Shown here piece after piece: positions 6,553 through 15,168 of a stretch of DNA of 15,208 nucleotides (its first letter is position 1; each line of letters starts with the position of its first letter). Source of the stretch: CAYRFQ01 sp964423615 (GTDB lineage: Bacteria > Planctomycetota > Planctomycetia > Gemmatales > Gemmataceae); contig CAYRFQ010000143.1 of assembly GCA_964423615.1 (NCBI GenBank), positions 1-15,208 of the forward strand, given 5' to 3'. Made by a program: the position numbers and the translations under genes. The notes under the pieces were generated by a model. It was not told the DNA's origin and did not search any database. It worked only from the letters and a program-made list of their open reading frames with translations.

Positions 6553-8703
6553 TTATTTAGAGGCGAAGAAGTCGCGATGGTGGATGAGGAGCTTTGATAA
6601 CACATCCTCGTTCTCTTGCAACGCAACATGGTGCGGAATCCGGTCTGATTCTCGCAAGTGACTCGTTGGGAAGGCGGCGACACGAACGAGCAATGTGTTC
6701 TGGTGTGACTTACCAACGTGGTAAAAAACTGGCGAGGCAAATCGGTCGCCGTAGACCCCTTCGAGTTCTTGGGGCGGTGTCCAGTGCTTTTGATGGTTTA
6801 ATGGCCTGGGTAGAGGTCCGTGTATCTTTCGCGGAAGTCCCAGATTCCGCTTGGCTGGGCAGTGTTTGCCATGCCCTGTTTTTTTTTGGGCTTGGGCGAA
6901 CTTTTGAGCGGCGTCCCCAAGTTTGTCAATGGCGTACCATGGATTGGTCCAGGACGTTAGTTGATCGACCCAAGGATAGCCAGATTGGGACAAGTTAAGA
7001 GACCTTCCCAAAATGGACATTTGCTTGAGCGAAGGAGACTCGGCTAAGTTGGGATCAAACTCGGTCATTGGAAGTTTACACTCCTTGGTGCGAAACTGTT
7101 CTCCCTTGGAACTATACCGACCACCTTCGAAACCTTCGTTGTCGAACTCCGTTGGATCCCGAAAAGAGCCGAAGCCTTTCCTTGACCGGGAACCGGCCCC
7201 GCCCAGTCGACAGAACCACCACATTGCTACTTTGGCTTGATCGAGGAGACTCGATGCTGAGATTTCTCGGCCATCGAACTTGGCTTTGCGTGCGATCAGT
7301 CTCACTCTCCATTGTGCTCCGGGCAACACACAATTTCGCAGCTTTCGTGAGGATTCGTCCCCAGTCCTCATCTCGTCCATCCCGTAGGCCATGTACAAGA
7401 GTGGCTGAGTCGAGAACCTTGGTCCTTCAGGGATATTATTTTTCCAGAGAAATCCTCTGTTGGTCTCTAAAACAGCTTGATCTCGCCTGTTCGTACCGAT
7501 TTGTTTCAACGGACAAGGAATCACTACAGGCGGTGAGTTGGGGTCGTGTTCGATTACAATTCGAACGGCTCCACCCTCCTCGGTGTCGCCCCAAATTAAC
7601 GCTTCCATCTTCCGAAGAACATCGACTGACACAAATCCAGAGTGCATGGCCCGCCACCACCACCGAAGTTGACCACGGAGAGTTGACGGGCGTAGGTCGC
7701 AGCCCTCCTTGTCGCTTTGTGTGGCTCCAGCCAAAAACGCAGGTGTAACCAACTCCAACACAGAGTTAAACTCCGCACGTGCTTCCTTGGCCTTGGCAGC
7801 TTCCCACGTTGCGTTGGCTTTCTTCTGGCAGAGCTGCTCAACGTCTGAGTTGATTTGGAAGTACCCGTAACCCGATGCCGTTTTGGCTCCGGCTCCCTCG
7901 TGGGTCAATGCACCAAGCAACCACTCGCAAGCCAGATGCTGAAGTTCTTCGAGTGTGTCATAACGCCGTGGGCTGATAGCAAACGAGAAACCTTGATTCG
8001 GACCGATGGCCAGGAAATACACAGGAACAGGTGACTCCCAATCTCCAGGAGCCTCACCCTCCTGGTAATACTTCGAGTGGTGGTTATTGAGGATATCAAC
8101 GATCAGCTTCGGCCAAGTCGTGGGCCAAGCGTCATGGAAGACGACCTGTCCGCTTGCCGAACCCTTTGGTGGTTGCATTTCGTGTCGGTTGGCCAAGTCG
8201 TTGAGCCACGGCGATGGTGCCCATCCAAAGACTTCGCAGATTTGGTTCCAAGCCTTGGTTTTGTCGTCTTGAGTTGCCATCCATACTTCGCTCGCATAGG
8301 AGTGAGCCATCCCCTTCAATCCCGTTCCGGGGAGGTACACAAAGCCATACATCGGATGCAGACAAATCCCGGCGTTCTCGAGCGTTGACCCGCGAGCCAG
8401 ATGCAACGTCAACGGACCAACAGTTGTTGCCGTCCAGGTGTGAGCGTTGATTGTCGACAATGAGGTCATTCTTTGCTCGAGCAATTGCTCCATTGACAAC
8501 CCGTTGGGGGGCTGCTTGGCCATTTTGGTCAACGCATCGACAACAGGCTTTTGAACGTCTTCAGAGAATTTCACTTCACGAGCATCGGGCAAATAGGTCT
8601 CGGCATATTTGTCCAGGAAGAGGCCGGGATGGGTGTCTCGGTGATGCAGATGTCTGTCCAAAATCGTCCTGGTCGATTTTGGGATTGGTGTTATGCGTTT
8701 CAT
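6553..8703 (-). CDS. cmr6-cmr1: Cmr6-Cmr1 fusion, RAMP subunits of the Cmr effector complex
   Basis: One 716-residue open frame holds two RAMP proteins that are normally separate. Residues 1 to about 285 are Cmr6: LPGTGLKGMAHSY at 124-136 is the RAMP motif that contacts crRNA, and GAKTASGYGYF at 272-282 is the C-terminal glycine-rich signature. A short Ala/Lys-rich helical linker (about 288-312) follows. From about 313 to the end is Cmr1: LVTPAFLAGATQ, then DLRPSTLRGQLRWWWRAM, the Cmr1 hallmark, and a later glycine-rich GGAGSRSRKGFGSF. Cmr1 and Cmr6 cap the same end of the Cmr filament, near the crRNA 3' end, so a fusion would fix their stoichiometry. No second cmr1 or cmr6 is present. The ATG overlaps the cmr5 stop as ATGA. 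Its own ribosome site (AGAGGAAA) is distant, so translation is probably coupled. Confidence 0.92.
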   Translation of the reverse strand: MKRITPIPKSTRTILDRHLHHRDTHPGLFLDKYAETYLPDAREVKFSEDVQKPVVDALTKMAKQPPNGLSMEQLLEQRMTSLSTINAHTWTATTVGPLTLHLARGSTLENAGICLHPMYGFVYLPGTGLKGMAHSYASEVWMATQDDKTKAWNQICEVFGWAPSPWLNDLANRHEMQPPKGSASGQVVFHDAWPTTWPKLIVDILNNHHSKYYQEGEAPGDWESPVPVYFLAIGPNQGFSFAISPRRYDTLEELQHLACEWLLGALTHEGAGAKTASGYGYFQINSDVEQLCQKKANATWEAAKAKEARAEFNSVLELVTPAFLAGATQSDKEGCDLRPSTLRGQLRWWWRAMHSGFVSVDVLRKMEALIWGDTEEGGAVRIVIEHDPNSPPVVIPCPLKQIGTNRRDQAVLETNRGFLWKNNIPEGPRFSTQPLLYMAYGMDEMRTGDESSRKLRNCVLPGAQWRVRLIARKAKFDGREISASSLLDQAKVAMWWFCRLGGAGSRSRKGFGSFRDPTEFDNEGFEGGRYSSKGEQFRTKECKLPMTEFDPNLAESPSLKQMSILGRSLNLSQSGYPWVDQLTSWTNPWYAIDKLGDAAQKFAQAQKKTGHGKHCPAKRNLGLPRKIHGPLPRPLNHQKHWTPPQELEGVYGDRFASPVFYHVGKSHQNTLLVRVAAFPTSHLRESDRIPHHVALQENEDVLSKLLIHHRDFFASK

Positions 8704-9143
8704 GATTTTGTATTTGTTTCCTCTTTCTTAGATCCGTTTTCTTCTTTCGTCAGACCTTCGGCTTCGGCAAAGCGAACTAGCCAGCGTAAATAGGCGAGTG
8801 TTTCGTCGGTCGCCCGTCGAAGAAACTCGGAAGTCCCATCGACGACAGCCCCAAGTAATGCGTCGTCACCAGGCTTGAGTTTATCGCTAAGGGGTTTGGT
8901 TCGCTTGTCGAGGACCCAATCCCCGATCTCGACAAGCAACATCGGCGCGTAGTCCTTGGCCTTGAGGAAGGCCAACGCTTGGCCGAGTCCTGAGGACACG
9001 ATCCGCGTGGGGAGTTTTTTGGCCTGGCCGCCAAACTGCTTGGCTTTGTCTGACGTAAGTTGGGCTTTGGCTTTCTTGACGGCCTCCCAGGCATGACTGG
9101 CGCGTCGTTGATCGAGTGTCTTTTGGTAGGGCATCGCTTTCAT
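8700..9143 (-). CDS. cmr5: Cmr5, small helical subunit of the Cmr complex
   Basis: Cmr5 is the all-helical small subunit that stacks along the Cmr4 backbone and helps bind target RNA. The 147-residue protein fits the family in size and position. It shows TLDQRRASHAWEAV at the start, the hydrophobic SSGLGQALAFLKAKD helix in the middle, and SEFLRRATDETLAYLRWLVRFAEA near the end, as in other Cmr5 proteins. The tail is charged and Lys/Glu-rich, probably disordered. The start is ATG 9143, with a strong AAAGGAGGT 5 nt upstream. It overlaps the cmr4 stop (ATGA), and its own stop overlaps the next start in the same way. An upstream alternative start would add 13 residues but lacks support. Confidence 0.9.
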   Translation of the reverse strand: MKAMPYQKTLDQRRASHAWEAVKKAKAQLTSDKAKQFGGQAKKLPTRIVSSGLGQALAFLKAKDYAPMLLVEIGDWVLDKRTKPLSDKLKPGDDALLGAVVDGTSEFLRRATDETLAYLRWLVRFAEAEGLTKEENGSKKEETNTKS

Positions 9144-10132
9144 TCGACACCTCCTTTCCCGTTGGTCAGTCTTGCAAGGCAAAGTCCCTTACCGGTTGTT
9201 TCGTCCCCTCCAATCTGAAGGACGTTTCGTTCCTGCAGAGCATCTGCAACGTGAGCCAGCACGGCGTCGGCGTTCATTTGTTGCTTCTTCTCGTAGCGGC
9301 TGTTGCTGGCCAAGACTAACGAATAGAAGATAGTCTCAGGGGGCAAAAATTCCTGGTAGAACAATGCCCCGTCCTTGACCGTCTTTGTTTGATAGTCCAG
9401 CCCGATTCGAGCCATGATCTCGGTCGCGTGCTTTACAAAGTGTGTGAAATCGTCGTCAGTCAACAGAACGAGAGAATTCTTGATTCGCTCCTGCGTTGCC
9501 TTGTGGCTGACGGCGTGGTTGGCGATCCAGTTGGCCATGTTAGTGATGTCGATATCGGCCTTCCGAGTAAACTCGAATTCTTCTAAAACGAGCTTATCGC
9601 CTTCGACGAGCAAAGGGCTCTTGGGCAAACAACCGGCCGGGTCGATCCCGCCTTTCTTCACGATTTGGAAGTGACTAATCGGAACGGGATCCATATTGGC
9701 GATATCCAGATCGCGGTTGAGGCGTTCTAGCACTGCAGGACAAGTAACCCAGCCAAACACGCCTCGTAACGATCGAACTGGAAACGCCAGGATTCGAGCG
9801 TCCGTCACGCTCAAGGCTCCGGCGTGCGCGTTTGCGTCATCATCGACACTTCCTGCAGGTGGACCGAACACCGCCTGAATGTCTTCGTTTTTATCGGCAT
9901 CTTGGCGGTTGAGACTGTTCAACTTGGCAGCACGCTCCCGACAGAGGTCTCGCAGAATCCCTTTCTGCGCCGACCCTGGAATCACTGGCCACTGAGTGTG
10001 TCGTTCCCGTTGAACGGGTAGATCGACTGTCCCGAGGGCCGTCCCCGATCCAGGATGCAGGGGAGTTTGGGCGTGAAGAAATAAAAGCCGTGTTGCCTGT
10101 TGGTTGTTGGATTCGTTTGGTGTATCAGTCAT
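9140..10132 (-). CDS. cmr4: Cmr4, backbone and target-RNA-cleaving RAMP subunit
   Basis: Cmr4 (Cas7 group) forms the helical backbone along the crRNA and cuts target RNA at 6-nt intervals. The 330-residue protein has the family signature near its N-terminus: TPLHPGSGTALGTVDLPVQR, followed by HTQWPVIPGSAQKGILRD. D37 in TVDLP corresponds to the catalytic Asp (D26) of Pyrococcus Cmr4, so RNA cleavage should be intact. The C-terminus has the expected glycine-rich LQIGGDETTGKGLC. The start ATG 10132 lies 8 nt inside the end of cmr3, with GAGGAA upstream. An upstream in-frame start at 10177 would add 15 residues within cmr3 and is less likely. Confidence 0.95.
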   Translation of the reverse strand: MTDTPNESNNQQATRLLFLHAQTPLHPGSGTALGTVDLPVQRERHTQWPVIPGSAQKGILRDLCRERAAKLNSLNRQDADKNEDIQAVFGPPAGSVDDDANAHAGALSVTDARILAFPVRSLRGVFGWVTCPAVLERLNRDLDIANMDPVPISHFQIVKKGGIDPAGCLPKSPLLVEGDKLVLEEFEFTRKADIDITNMANWIANHAVSHKATQERIKNSLVLLTDDDFTHFVKHATEIMARIGLDYQTKTVKDGALFYQEFLPPETIFYSLVLASNSRYEKKQQMNADAVLAHVADALQERNVLQIGGDETTGKGLCLARLTNGKGGVE

Positions 10133-11240
10133 CGTTCCAAATTCCTCGAAGGTAACATCCCCACCCGAGAGCGGCATCGTCTTTGTGGTCGCTCAGCGAA
10201 GTGCGGTTATTTGTTGTCATAGGTTGTTTAAGAAAATATACGCTTCCTGGAAGAGCTGCGAAACGCGAACGTTTCGGTCCCCGCCTTGCCATGTCCCAGC
10301 CTGAGACCGCGACAGAACCTGGGACAGAAGCCGCCTGTATGTTTCCAGACAGGCAAGACGGTATGGCTGGGTCTTGTTCGAAGAGACCAGGCGTCGTCAG
10401 AAGAACGAAATCACCACCTTTTGTTGATTGAGTTGTGGCAGTTGGCCATTCCCAGGTACTCTCGGGGAGTTTGGTCACGCGAGCACGTCGTCCTTCTCCA
10501 CCTAGACTGATCAATTCAATCGCGTCGATTGTCTTCTTCAATTCTTTGCCTGGAGAGTGCAACTCAACATAAATCCCCACCTTATTTTTGAGAGCGAGGA
10601 AGCTAACGCCGTAAATCAACGACTCTTCGGACGTCAGGCGATCGGGGTTGATTCCGATTCCGGTGCGGTTGTCAAAGCCGTAGAGTTCATCGCGTGAGAC
10701 CAAGTGTTCACGAGAGACTTTTTTGCCGGAGAGGTATTCGGTGAGACCATCTTTACCGATGAATCCCTCCGAGGGTTCGGTGGATTCGAGTGACTTCAAC
10801 CAGAGCGGTTGTAAACCATTGTTGGCAGGCCATCCCGGCAGTGGTGTATTGTTAAGCGGTTTGAGGGTAAAAAGAGGTCCGGTTTCTTGCTTTTTGCGTC
10901 CGTGCAAGTTCGACGGAACGGGTACCAAGACGTTAAGGTCCTGCTGGGGGTTGTTCTCCCACTTGCAGAACCATGGACCCCGAAACGTTACGTTTGCGAT
11001 CCATGGGGCTTGTGGACATCCTTTTTTGACAGCCGCGACAAAGTCCGTTTCGTCTCGCATGGCTTCGAAGTCACAATTGTGTTGTCTAAGGAGTGCTGTG
11101 CGGAACGCTCCGGCAATTGTTTGCGGGGTGGCTAACACGCTGGTCCCACGCGAGGCTGCTGTGAACGGTCGAGCGTCGCGAAAGAACAACACATCCAGTG
11201 GCTCAATCAAGAGCTTGACTGTATCAATTTTAAGGCTCAT
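10125..11240 (-). CDS. cmr3: Cmr3, crRNA 5'-handle-binding RAMP subunit
   Basis: Cmr3 (Cas5 group) holds the 8-nt 5' tag of the crRNA and pairs with Cmr2 at the base of the complex. The 371-residue protein starts with the Cmr3 motif IEPLDVLFFRDARPF (12-26). The middle has RTGIGINPDRLTSEESLIY, where arriving strands of the RAMP fold are expected, and LGGEGRRARV follows. Near the C-terminus GWDMARRGPKRSRFA and ALPGSVYFLK (about 314-338) are typical of the family. The start ATG 11240 has GGGAGGG 4-5 nt upstream and overlaps the cmr2 stop as ATGA. The frame stays open 13 codons further upstream, but no better start is seen there. Confidence 0.94.
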   Translation of the reverse strand: MSLKIDTVKLLIEPLDVLFFRDARPFTAASRGTSVLATPQTIAGAFRTALLRQHNCDFEAMRDETDFVAAVKKGCPQAPWIANVTFRGPWFCKWENNPQQDLNVLVPVPSNLHGRKKQETGPLFTLKPLNNTPLPGWPANNGLQPLWLKSLESTEPSEGFIGKDGLTEYLSGKKVSREHLVSRDELYGFDNRTGIGINPDRLTSEESLIYGVSFLALKNKVGIYVELHSPGKELKKTIDAIELISLGGEGRRARVTKLPESTWEWPTATTQSTKGGDFVLLTTPGLFEQDPAIPSCLSGNIQAASVPGSVAVSGWDMARRGPKRSRFAALPGSVYFLKQPMTTNNRTSLSDHKDDAALGWGCYLRGIWNDD

Positions 11241-13939
11241 TCGTCCCTCCCACGAGCCATGAACGAGGCCGTTTGACAAAGGGTGAAAAAGTGGTTCAGC
11301 GCCTCACCATCATTATCGAAGCGAGGCGTCTCGGGGTTTCCTGGTCGCTTCGTATTACGATACGTACGGAAAGCCTCGGCGATGACAGAACCGGCTTGTT
11401 TTGCATCTTTGGGAGAGAGTAACACTCGCGTATCCAGGGCCGCGCGATTGACTTGACGTCGGATTTCGGCGGCCATTGCCTCGTGAGGCATGGCTTCAAG
11501 AGTGGGTAGTTCTCCACGAAGGTGGTAAGCCCATCGGTCGGAAGCACCCTTGATGAATGCTTGAACCCAGTCGTCGACGTTTCTGGCGAACTGCCATGGG
11601 CAGAGGGCGGAACTGTGTTCTCCCGATCTCCGGCAAACACGAATCTCAAGGGCATCCCGACCAGCCTTTTTCGCATTGCTCTCGGCTTCTCGAGCCTGCC
11701 GAAGGGCGAACCGCAAGTCTTCTTTGTAATGGACGATGGCCAGTCCGGCCGAGACCGTCGCCGTTGGCCCCATCATCAACAGTTCTTTGCCGTTGTTGGT
11801 TTTGTAGTAACCTGTTGGCGTTCCGCAGTCTTGTTGGAATTCCCCACGAAAGGCGAGTCGCAAATCCCGAGCACACTCCATCGCAGTGGTTGTTGGCAGC
11901 AGAACTAATACGTCGTCGCCGCCTGCATAAATCAACGTCCCGTGGTAGCGCGCGACGATCTCAGGCACCGCGTGCAATGAAAAGTCCGCAAGAGCCTGAC
12001 TGATGGCTGCGTGGAGTGTGGGTCCGACGGGCTTCCTAGTTTGCAGAATCTCTTCGAGGTTCGTTGTTGCTTGTAGTTTCCGGTAGTAATCATCGCGAAT
12101 GGCGGGATGGATCACTTGCTCGAGCCGGGGCGACTTTTCCCCCTTGAGCCACTTGCCCATTTCGTCGCCGTCCATCATGAGGATGGCATAATACGCAGGC
12201 GGTTTACCGAGGTTGTCGGGGTGCCGAGCTTTCTCGATGAGTTTCCAAACTTCGGTAGGACAGACGTCCTCCTCATCCTGGTTGGCGGCACTCCAGTGCA
12301 ACCATTGTCCGCTCCAGCGGTCATATTTTGTTCGAACCAGTTTGGGATCGAGAGCGTTCAGGTTCAGTTTCTGTGTGGCATGTTGAAGCCAAACTGCTGA
12401 CGCGATGGTCGCTGTATCATTGAACCTAAGTTTGCGATGATCGAGGGCTCCAGCGTTGTCTCTGATTTTCAGAGCGTTGGTGAAAAACGCCGGACCACAA
12501 AATCGCTTCACTAACGAAATGGCACAGAGTCGATCACGTTCGCCAAGTCGGACACCACCAACACTTCCCAGGAGCGTTCGTGCCTCCTTCCAGAAATTGG
12601 CCGAGTCATTCAAGCCCGCTGGGCCCATTTGTTCAAAGCTGCCCATCAGACTACATTTGGGCGGCACGGCCTGGTTTGATGCCGTGTGGTTGGGGATGTG
12701 GCGAATGGCTCTCTGGGCGGCCATCATCTTGGCCGAAAGTTCGAGCCGATACTGCCATTGTCCCGCGACACGTTGAGAATATTTTGGCGTATCCGATTCG
12801 GGAATCAAATCGGCCAAGGCGCGGACGTTGCGACACGATTGAAACTCTTCTGGGTCCTTGGAGTCTGCCGTCTCGAACTTTGTTCGTCCGGTCAGGAGTT
12901 TTGCCAATTGGTCATCATCTACTTCGCGCCAAGGCAAGACGCTCGTGGTGATGTGCCAGAAGTTGTCGATCTGTGAATCCCAAAGATCGTCCCATCCAGG
13001 AAACTCATCCTCCCATTTATCGTTCAACACCTTGTGAACGGCCTTCGCAATCTCCTCCCAGCCAGATTGGGCGCCCTTTACACATTGCTCGGCTAGTTGT
13101 TTTGCTGTCTCTCCATCGACCCCGTAAGGCACTACCGCAACAAACTTATTCGGCAGGCATGGTGATTTCTTGGCTTCGAGGCCAGGATCGAGCTCAGCTT
13201 CTGGAAGCATCGTGTCACAAAGCCACAAATCCAAAAATGGGATGCCTCGCAAAGACGGATAAACAAGAGCCGTCGGTCCGAGTGCTTTAACGATCGGGAG
13301 GAGCCCGCAAAACGTCAGGTATGACAGGATCATGCTGCCCGACCAGAGGTCGCGGACGGTGCGAGCGCTGGCGATGAACCCCTGGACCGGACCGATCTGG
13401 AACGACAGAAAAGCTCCTCCTTTTGCATCTGCGACGGCCGGGGTGAGTCCGGCGGTGATGTCGAGGTGGTTCCAGATGGTATGGTCGGGAACTCGCGTGT
13501 CGGCGGGAAGATGGCCGTAACTCGGGTGAACGGAGTACAGCTTCTCTTTCCAGAGCCGCCACAGCGCGAAGAATTTTTTCTGGTCCGACTCCAGCCCCTT
13601 CACGAGTTCGCTGGCGGCTTGGGTGAGGACGTCGGGGTCGAGCTGTGCGACGGCAACCTCTCGTTCCTCGCCAGAAAGGGGATGAACGACTTTGAGTTTT
13701 TCGTCGACGGGACCGACGGCTCGCTCGCCGTTTTTCCCTGCCGTAGGCATGGGCAAGCGTTCGATGGCTGAGGCAAGTTGATCTTCGTGGTGGGCCTTCA
13801 AGTTGTTTGGGTTGACGGATTTCCCCAACACCGCGCTAGCATACTGACAGGCCCGGGTTTCGTGTCCCTGGATTTTCAGGGCTTTATCTGGGGGATCGTG
13901 CAAAAGAGAAAGTAGGATTTGCTCTTGGTCGATGTTCAT
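11237..13939 (-). CDS. cmr2: Cmr2 (Cas10), signalling subunit of the Cmr complex
   Basis: Cas10 of type III-B makes cyclic oligoadenylate when target RNA is bound, and some members also cut DNA through an HD domain. The 900-residue protein begins with an HD-like segment, LLHDPPDKALKIQGHETRA, with H14-D15 and a further His at 26. The first Palm domain includes FLSFQIGPVQGFIASARTVRD. The mid-region has the zinc-site-like PPKCSLMGSFEQMGP. The second Palm shows ILMMDGDEMGKWL and the cyclase motif GGDD at 673-676 in TLIYAGGDDVLVLLP. The intact GGDD predicts active signalling, which fits the two CARF genes downstream. The start ATG 13939 has GGAGAG 10 nt upstream; a TTG at 13957 is the alternative. 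It is the first gene of the effector operon. Whether the HD site is active cannot be judged by eye. Confidence 0.95.
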   Translation of the reverse strand: MNIDQEQILLSLLHDPPDKALKIQGHETRACQYASAVLGKSVNPNNLKAHHEDQLASAIERLPMPTAGKNGERAVGPVDEKLKVVHPLSGEEREVAVAQLDPDVLTQAASELVKGLESDQKKFFALWRLWKEKLYSVHPSYGHLPADTRVPDHTIWNHLDITAGLTPAVADAKGGAFLSFQIGPVQGFIASARTVRDLWSGSMILSYLTFCGLLPIVKALGPTALVYPSLRGIPFLDLWLCDTMLPEAELDPGLEAKKSPCLPNKFVAVVPYGVDGETAKQLAEQCVKGAQSGWEEIAKAVHKVLNDKWEDEFPGWDDLWDSQIDNFWHITTSVLPWREVDDDQLAKLLTGRTKFETADSKDPEEFQSCRNVRALADLIPESDTPKYSQRVAGQWQYRLELSAKMMAAQRAIRHIPNHTASNQAVPPKCSLMGSFEQMGPAGLNDSANFWKEARTLLGSVGGVRLGERDRLCAISLVKRFCGPAFFTNALKIRDNAGALDHRKLRFNDTATIASAVWLQHATQKLNLNALDPKLVRTKYDRWSGQWLHWSAANQDEEDVCPTEVWKLIEKARHPDNLGKPPAYYAILMMDGDEMGKWLKGEKSPRLEQVIHPAIRDDYYRKLQATTNLEEILQTRKPVGPTLHAAISQALADFSLHAVPEIVARYHGTLIYAGGDDVLVLLPTTTAMECARDLRLAFRGEFQQDCGTPTGYYKTNNGKELLMMGPTATVSAGLAIVHYKEDLRFALRQAREAESNAKKAGRDALEIRVCRRSGEHSSALCPWQFARNVDDWVQAFIKGASDRWAYHLRGELPTLEAMPHEAMAAEIRRQVNRAALDTRVLLSPKDAKQAGSVIAEAFRTYRNTKRPGNPETPRFDNDGEALNHFFTLCQTASFMARGRDE

Positions 13940-14314
13940 TGTTTGTTGTCTCTCCAATCATCCGGTGATGACCTACCTGAGGTCTTTGCGTTTGAGGCGT
14001 TCTTTGCCTTCACCTTCAATACGCATTTTACAGATGGAAGATGACAAAAACTCTTTCGGCACCGACTGGGAGAAAAAATGAGAAGGTGGAGGGGAACACC
14101 AGGCAAGTTCGGCAGGAAGGGAGAAGTCGAGAGAAGTTACAGTAAATGTCTTGCAGAGTGAGGACGGAACCATCCTTTCGTGGGCTTAGAGGGAGGTGCA
14201 CTGATGCAAGGCGATTGTGTGTTCTCTCGCGTGGAGACGGAGTTGGAGAACGAACCAAGGCGGTATGCGATTACGAAGCATGGGATAGTGGTAATCACCA
14301 TCCCTTACTTGTGA
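13940..14314. other. Non-coding gap between cmr2 and the CRISPR array
   Basis: These 375 nt hold no gene I can support; short frames on both strands lack ribosome sites and recognisable products. The stretch near 14040-14100 is relatively A/T-rich and purine-biased on the plus strand, and should contain the promoter of the cmr operon on the minus strand. I cannot place -35 and -10 boxes with confidence. A small inverted repeat GACCT/AGGTC (13970-13984) lies just upstream of cmr2. If the array is read on the minus strand, as the repeat suggests, this gap is the array trailer and not its leader. Confidence 0.6.
14282..14304 (-). terminator. Hairpin just beyond the trailer end of the array
   Basis: On the minus strand, GGGATGGTG and CACTATCCC form a 9-bp stem around ATTAC, with one G-U pair. 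On the plus strand the same position would be an A-C mismatch, so the structure favours a minus-strand RNA. It begins 10 nt after the last repeat when the array is read right to left. It could end or protect the array transcript. No U-run follows, so a factor-independent terminator is uncertain. Confidence 0.35.
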
Positions 14315-15096
14315 GTTTCAATCACCTCTCAATGGCGATAGGTCGTTGCAACGGAACTTCTCGACAATTTCCTTGCCTTCTGTGGAGGTATTGTTTCAAT
14401 CACCTCTCAATGGCGATAGGTCGTTGCAACCCATTGGTCCGAATCCAGTGGGAGCTACACGCTCTCCAGTCTGTTTCAATCACCTCTCAATGGCGATAGG
14501 TCGTTGCAACGCAACGTAAGATGATACTCGAAGACATCCGCGAATGCTGGTTTCAATCACCTCTCAATGGCGATAGGTCGTTGCAACGTGGGTGACGTAG
14601 TTCGAGTAGGGAACAACGACTACACCGTGTTTCAATCACCTCTCAATGGCGATAGGTCGTTGCAACGAGTAGGAGTGGTTTTTGGTTTTGCAAATCGCAC
14701 GTGTTTCAATCACCTCTCAATGGCGATAGGTCGTTGCAACCAAAAAAACGGTTTGTGGTTCGCAACCCGCAACATGCGTGTTTCAATCACCTCTCAATGG
14801 CGATAGGTCGTTGCAACTTTGAATAGGTATTGCTTCATCGACAACGTCGAGAAGAAGAGTTTCAATCACCTCTCAATGGCGATAGGTCGTTGCAACAAGA
14901 GTGTGGAGAGTGTCGAAAATGGAGAGTACAGGGGGTTTCAATCACCTCTCAATGGCGATAGGTCGTTGCAACTCGACCAAGAGATTCGGATTCCGTTGAC
15001 GGGCCAGATCCGAGGGACCGTTTCAATCACCTCTCAATGGCGATAGGTCGTTGCAACGCAAGAATATCTCTGGTTGCGTTGAGCAACACATTCCTT

Positions 15097-15134
15097 GTTT
15101 CAATCACGTCTCAATGGCGATAGGTCGTTGCAAC
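15097..15134 (-). repeat. Variant CRISPR repeat
   Basis: This repeat differs from the other eleven by a C to G change at its position 12 on the plus strand (base 15108). On the minus-strand RNA this replaces a G in the AGGT arm and breaks one pair of the small stem next to the Cas6 cut site. The repeats on both sides are canonical, so it looks like a point change after integration rather than terminal-repeat decay. Confidence 0.9.
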
Positions 15135-15141
15135 CGGTAGT

Positions 15142-15168
15142 GTTTTGGGCAATGATACTGCCCAAAAC
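15142..15168. repeat. Perfect inverted repeat inside a spacer
   Basis: GTTTTGGGCA (15142-15151) and TGCCCAAAAC (15159-15168) are perfect 10-bp arms with a 7-nt loop and fill most of the 36-nt spacer 15135-15170. The arrangement (GC-rich top, A/T-rich base) is that of a transcription terminator hairpin, probably copied from the invader. The crRNA would fold on itself here. Confidence 0.9.

Noticed and set aside
13973..14258. Two short minus-strand frames (66 and 76 codons) between cmr2 and the array.
   Set aside because: No ribosome sites, no recognisable domains, and they overlap each other in different registers; this looks like non-coding promoter or trailer sequence.
13940..14314. Array leader on the cmr2 side.
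   Set aside because: The repeat orientation (ATTGAAAC end on the minus strand) places the leader at the other end; this is an inference, kept as the less likely alternative.
14146..15046. Plus-strand frames running through the CRISPR repeats.
   Set aside because: They are translations of the repeat unit, with the same short peptide recurring, and are an artefact of the array.
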